From Dryas octopetala (taxonomy: Eukaryota > Streptophyta > Magnoliopsida > Rosales > Rosaceae): a stretch of 64,000 nucleotides of DNA. The translations under genes were made by a program, and so were the position numbers. The stretch spans positions 6,359,896 to 6,423,895 of the forward strand of contig OY992837.1 in NCBI GenBank assembly GCA_963921425.1. Direction: 5' to 3'. Shown here in pieces: positions 60,934 to 64,000 of this stretch; position 1 is the stretch's first letter, and every line of letters starts with the position of its first letter. Under the pieces are notes generated by a model. It searched no databases. It was not told the DNA's origin and saw only the letters and a list, made by a program, of their open reading frames with translations.

Positions 60934-61596
60934 ATTATTTGCAATATATTCGCTGATCGTATTTTGTGTGATTTCTTTAATAAAGGTTGGACCTACTAAA
61001 TAAGCGTCCTACCTCTATTAAAGAGATGGTACGGTTGAGATAGTACAATATGCGATCATAATGTTTTATGGCTTTGGTTATATGCAAAACTCTTTGGTTT
61101 CTTGGCTGGCTTGGCGATGTTCTATCTTGTATTAATTTTTTTTCTTGGTGACATCGCATTAATTTGTTCACTAACATGTCGTTTGTGTAAGGAACAAAGA
61201 TCAGAAACCCACTTTCCCCATAAGCTATAGTAACCAAATATGTATTCTCAATCTTAAGCAAAAGAGGTGCAGTGGTTCATTGTTGCTTTTCTTCTCAATC
61301 TTAGCTGATTGACTTTGTTTTTTCTTCACTTCCAAAATTTGGGTATGTTGAGGAAGAAAACTGGTTCGGTTTTAGCCTTAGCTCCACCACTCATTTGACA
61401 ATAATTCTGGTGTTGTTTATATGCTGTAGAGGGTTAAGGAAAATACTGGGGGCAATTTCAACAATAGAATTGATAAAATGAAATTAAAAAAATAGAATAA
61501 AATGAAAGAATGTTGGATGACTTTTTAAGAGTGCCAATAGCGTCTTCCTTGTTTTATTGTATTGTCACTCATTACAAAAGAGAATAATGCACACTC
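60934..61596. other. Spacer between convergent peptide genes A and B
   Basis: It holds the 3' ends of both genes. On the minus strand AATAAA (plus-strand TTTATT at 61553-61558) could serve gene B. No gene was seen. Confidence 0.5.
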
Positions 61597-62130
61597 CTAG
61601 TAGTATGGGGCATGATATTGCTCGAGTGAAGGAGGTGGTTTCTCATAGTGAGGTGGGCTGAATGAGGGCCCAGAGTGTAGCATCCCAAAACTCGAAGTTC
61701 TTGACAGACTTGGAGGAGCAGGAGGACTCGCCGATGTTTTACTGCCAGGCCCAGATGGTGGAATTGGCGTAAACCTTGGTAGAACACCGAAATTTATTGA
61801 CCTTGATAATTGATTTGGAAGAGGCGGACTCTCATTTCTTCTGCTGCCAGAACCTGATGGTGGAACTGGATCATCCCTTGGTAGAACTCCGAAATTTATT
61901 GACCTTGATAATTGATTTGGAAGAGGTGGACTCCCATTATGTCCACTACCAGGACCCGATGGTGGATAATTACCCTTCAATATTTCACCAAAATATGGAG
62001 GAAGACTTGTAGGTAATTCAGATGGCTGAATATCTGCTGAGCAGGATGCAAAGCCGAAAACCAACACAAGCATAAAAGCAGCCCATGGAAATTTTTCATA
62101 GGCCATTGCCATGTTCTTCATGCTTCTCAT
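61597..62130 (-). CDS. Multi-EPIP IDA-like peptide precursor B
   Basis: 177 residues from the ATG at 62130. The signal peptide matches gene A: MRSMKN start, hydrophobic FMLVLVFGFASC. Tandem units of 34 residues follow: unit 1 (47-65) FGEILKGNYPPSGPGSGHN, unit 2 (80-99) FGVLPRDDPVPPSGSGSRRN, unit 3 (114-133) FGVLPRFTPIPPSGPGSKTS, unit 4 (148-167) a decayed FGMLHSGPSFSPP. Linkers are near-identical (SPPLPNQLSR twice), and at DNA level units 2 and 3 are about 100-bp repeats, so the array grew recently. An in-frame ATG 45 bp upstream (62175) is rejected because a TATA box lies only a few bases from it. Gene B converges on gene A. Confidence 0.78.
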   Translation of the reverse strand: MRSMKNMAMAYEKFPWAAFMLVLVFGFASCSADIQPSELPTSLPPYFGEILKGNYPPSGPGSGHNGSPPLPNQLSRSINFGVLPRDDPVPPSGSGSRRNESPPLPNQLSRSINFGVLPRFTPIPPSGPGSKTSASPPAPPSLSRTSSFGMLHSGPSFSPPHYEKPPPSLEQYHAPYY

Positions 62131-62177
62131 TCTTTTTAATTGGCTTATGAATGAAAACCATGCATGCTCCACCACCC

Positions 62178-62187
62178 TTATATAAGA
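62178..62187 (-). promoter_or_regulatory. TATA box of precursor B
   Basis: CTTATATAAG lies about 48-57 bp upstream of the chosen ATG. With the usual 25-35 bp to the transcription start, the mRNA would begin near 62150, after the upstream ATG at 62175. This decides the start codon. Confidence 0.6.
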
Positions 62188-62541
62188 ACTAGCAGATACT
62201 TCATTATAGTAAATAATTTAATTAGAATCAGATATACATTTTCTTTTATAAACAACTAGAATCAGATAATTAACGGATTTAATTGGATTACCTTTGCCCA
62301 ATGTTATTTTCTATTTCATGAGGATCAGGGTTCAGATATACCTTTTCCCAATTAGAATCAGATATGCCTTTGCCCTCACACTTCTTGGATCGGATCGGAT
62401 GGGGGGATTTTTATTTTTATTTTTCTTTAAATGGAGTTAGATCCTCTCTTCTTTTTTTCCTCTCTCTCTCTCTCTCCTTGATGGATTATGTCATTGTAAG
62501 TATCTCTTAGATTTATTACTAAGTTTGTTTAAAGTTGGAGG
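62188..62541. other. Upstream region of precursor B
   Basis: The word TTAGAATCAGATAT recurs near 62222, 62262 and 62351 in slightly varied form. A CT-rich run lies at 62459-62478. No gene is seen. Confidence 0.45.
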
Positions 62542-62962
62542 AGAAATTGCACCATTGGTCCACTTTTTCTTTAGAAAGTTTCATATTAGTCCACGATTGT
62601 TTTTTCGTTCGATATTGATCTATTAACTTTATAACATTTTTCATTGTGATTCAAACCGTCAAATTAGCACAAATAGCCGTATATTTTAGTGATGTGTTGC
62701 ACGCATGCAGCATTGTTGTGGTCTATTAATTTTTTACTTAGTTCCATATTGGTTCACTAATTCTTCACTTTGTTCTATATTAGTTCTTGACAGTGCCCCC
62801 ACGCGCGCGGCACATGACTAAAATAGAGGACTGTTTATGCTAATTTGACGGTTTAAATCACAATGGATTACGTTACAAAGTTAGTGGATCAATATGGAAC
62901 AAAAAAAAAAATCAATATAGAACTTAGTAAAAAATAAATGAACTAATGGTGCAATTTCCTCG
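62542..62962. mobile_element. Mutator-type MITE with perfect 9-bp target duplication inside the peptide cluster
   Basis: The 421-bp element has ends AGAAATTGCACCATTGGTCC and, reverse-complemented, CGAGGAAATTGCACCATTAG. Inner blocks CAAACCGTCAAATTAGCA and TGCTAATTTGACGGTTT are also inverted. AGTTGGAGG flanks it at 62533-62541 and 62963-62971. It has no coding capacity. Confidence 0.85.
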
Positions 62963-63039
62963 AGTTGGAGGATTGCTATTGTCTTTTCAATAAATTATTC
63001 ATTTACCCAAAAAAAAAAAAAAAAAAAAACAAGGAAATT

Positions 63040-63190
63040 GCACGAATGCAAGAGGTTGGATCTCATAGTGAGGTGGGCCAAATGAGGGGCCAGAGTGTCG
63101 TAACCCAAAATTTAACTTATTTGATGGATATGGAGGAGGAGGACTCGAAGATGTTCTTGTACTAGGCCCAAATGGATTGAGAAATAGCAG
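63040..63190 (-). pseudogene. Truncated IDA-like peptide precursor (fragment D)
   Basis: The minus strand reads NPFGPSTRTSSSPPPPYPSN, then KLNFGLRHSGPSFGPPHYE, aligning with the last two units of gene B (SASPPAPP... and SSFGMLHSGPSFSPPHYE). There is no start codon or signal peptide, and an in-frame stop lies just upstream. It is a 5'-truncated copy of the 3' end of such a gene. A poly(A)/(T) run borders its 3' side. Confidence 0.7.
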
Positions 63191-63745
63191 AGACTATTGA
63201 AAAGGATGAAGGGGTTGCCTTAGAGAGATGAGCCCATTGATTTTTTTCCTCACAAAATCAAATTCCTTGTTTGGTTTCCAATTATACTGGGTATACGGTA
63301 TACCGTATACTACAAACAAGAGAAAGAAAATAAAATATCCCAGTTTTCATGCATTTTCTAACCAACCAATCAAAGCAATCACTAATTATTGGTATTTCCA
63401 GATTGTTTAATATTTCAATTTGATGCGAACCATGTTCATAATCATAAAGTAAATATTATACTGTTAATTGTTGCTGTAGTTGTTATTTTCAGGAAGACTG
63501 TGAGAACTGAGAAAGTATTTACACAACCTGTGAGTGTGGGGGAAGGTAGGAATTTTAACATTAATTTGCAACCTATCTTTACCTTTCTTGACACGTACTA
63601 ATATTACCATACGTAAACTAATAATAACACGTATCACATCATTTGAAATTCAAATTCGATATATAAATTAGAATTCTTAACATTATTTAAATGCCTAAAT
63701 TTTATTTGACGGTAACACTAGTTAAGCAAGACAACGTGGTAACAC
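63191..63745. other. Spacer between fragment D and precursor C
   Basis: A small palindrome GGTATACGGTATACC lies near 63290-63304. Otherwise nothing was recognised. Confidence 0.45.
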
Positions 63746-64000
63746 TTAAAAATTTCTCCTTGTGCTGGGACCAGATGGTGGGATTGGCCTGCCTTTTAGT
63801 AACATACCAAAATTTAATTTCATTGAAGGATCTGGAGGAGGAGGACTTCCAATGTTAGGTCCAGTTGGTGGAACAGGTCCCCTTGGTAACATCCCAAAAC
63901 TCAATTGTTTGTGGGTACTTGTGGTCCATCTTCCACTTAACCAGTTAGGCTTCTCTTCCCCATCTGTTGCAAGCATACTACCCTCTGAGGAGCACAAGGC
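63746..64000 (-). CDS. Multi-EPIP IDA-like peptide precursor C (partial, 5' end outside window)
   Basis: The last 84 residues are visible. The first visible residues, ALCSSEGS, align with the end of the signal peptide in genes A and B (FASCS), so only the signal peptide should be missing. Two EPIP units follow: FGMLPRGPVPPTGPN, then, after the linker SPPPPDPSMKLN, the terminal FGMLLKGRPIPPSGPSTRRN with a stop one residue later. The terminal unit is the closest in this cluster to canonical IDA (PIPPSAPSKRHN), and it ends at the C-terminus, as EPIP does in single-unit IDA proteins. Confidence 0.75.
   Translation of the reverse strand, partial: ALCSSEGSMLATDGEEKPNWLSGRWTTSTHKQLSFGMLPRGPVPPTGPNIGSPPPPDPSMKLNFGMLLKGRPIPPSGPSTRRNF

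Noticed and set aside
62131..62175. 15-residue N-terminal extension of precursor B
   Set aside because: The upstream ATG lies within a few bases of the TATA box and the extension is absent in gene A.

Overview
This is 64 kb of plant nuclear DNA. The genes have many GT-AG introns, long AT-rich spacers, and a chloroplast lysine-pathway enzyme, a PPR protein and a plant-type kinesin-5. Gene content and protein style suggest a woody rosid, possibly Rosaceae, but the sequence alone does not prove the species. No tRNA, rRNA, CRISPR or prokaryotic feature was found.

Layout, left to right: the 3' part of a non-autonomous LTR retrotransposon with a complete-looking 3' LTR (1-1459); a ZAT11-type zinc-finger repressor on the minus strand (3566-4123) with a duplicated promoter; a repeat-rich block (5083-11041) holding a MITE, a 2-kb tandem duplication with hairpin-unit minisatellites, and a nested Mutator-like element that captured a ubiquitin-ribosomal protein eL40 fragment; then a minus-strand run of kinesin-5 (23 coding exons, 11069-17217), diaminopimelate epimerase (9 exons, 18904-22215) and an F-box/LRR-type gene (23223-24770). 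The plus strand then carries a DUF1635 protein (28843-30564), a mitochondrial-type PPR protein (32754-34268), the LAMMER kinase AFC1 (12 exons, 35892-39453), a small TIGR01589-type protein (43518-44285), a chloroplast TPR protein (45664-46710) and a TRM/DUF4378 protein (54885-59578). An 8-kb spacer (46711-54884) has no recognisable gene.

The right end (60.4-64 kb) is the most unusual part: a cluster of secreted peptide precursors whose sequence is built from tandem 33-34-residue units, each carrying an IDA-like EPIP motif (FGxLPK...PxPPSGPxxxHN). Two complete genes, one truncated pseudogene and one gene cut by the window edge are visible. The IDA-family precursors I know carry a single C-terminal EPIP, so these look like multi-peptide precursors.

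The genes do not form a pathway; they are independent nuclear genes. What links the window is transposon activity: several Mutator-type palindromic elements with 7-9 bp target duplications, one hAT-type MITE, and a set of tiny poly(A) insertions flanked by 15-17 bp target duplications. I built the exon models by hand from splice sites, reading phase and remembered family sequence; coding lengths are multiples of three in every multi-exon model except the F-box gene. No database search was run.
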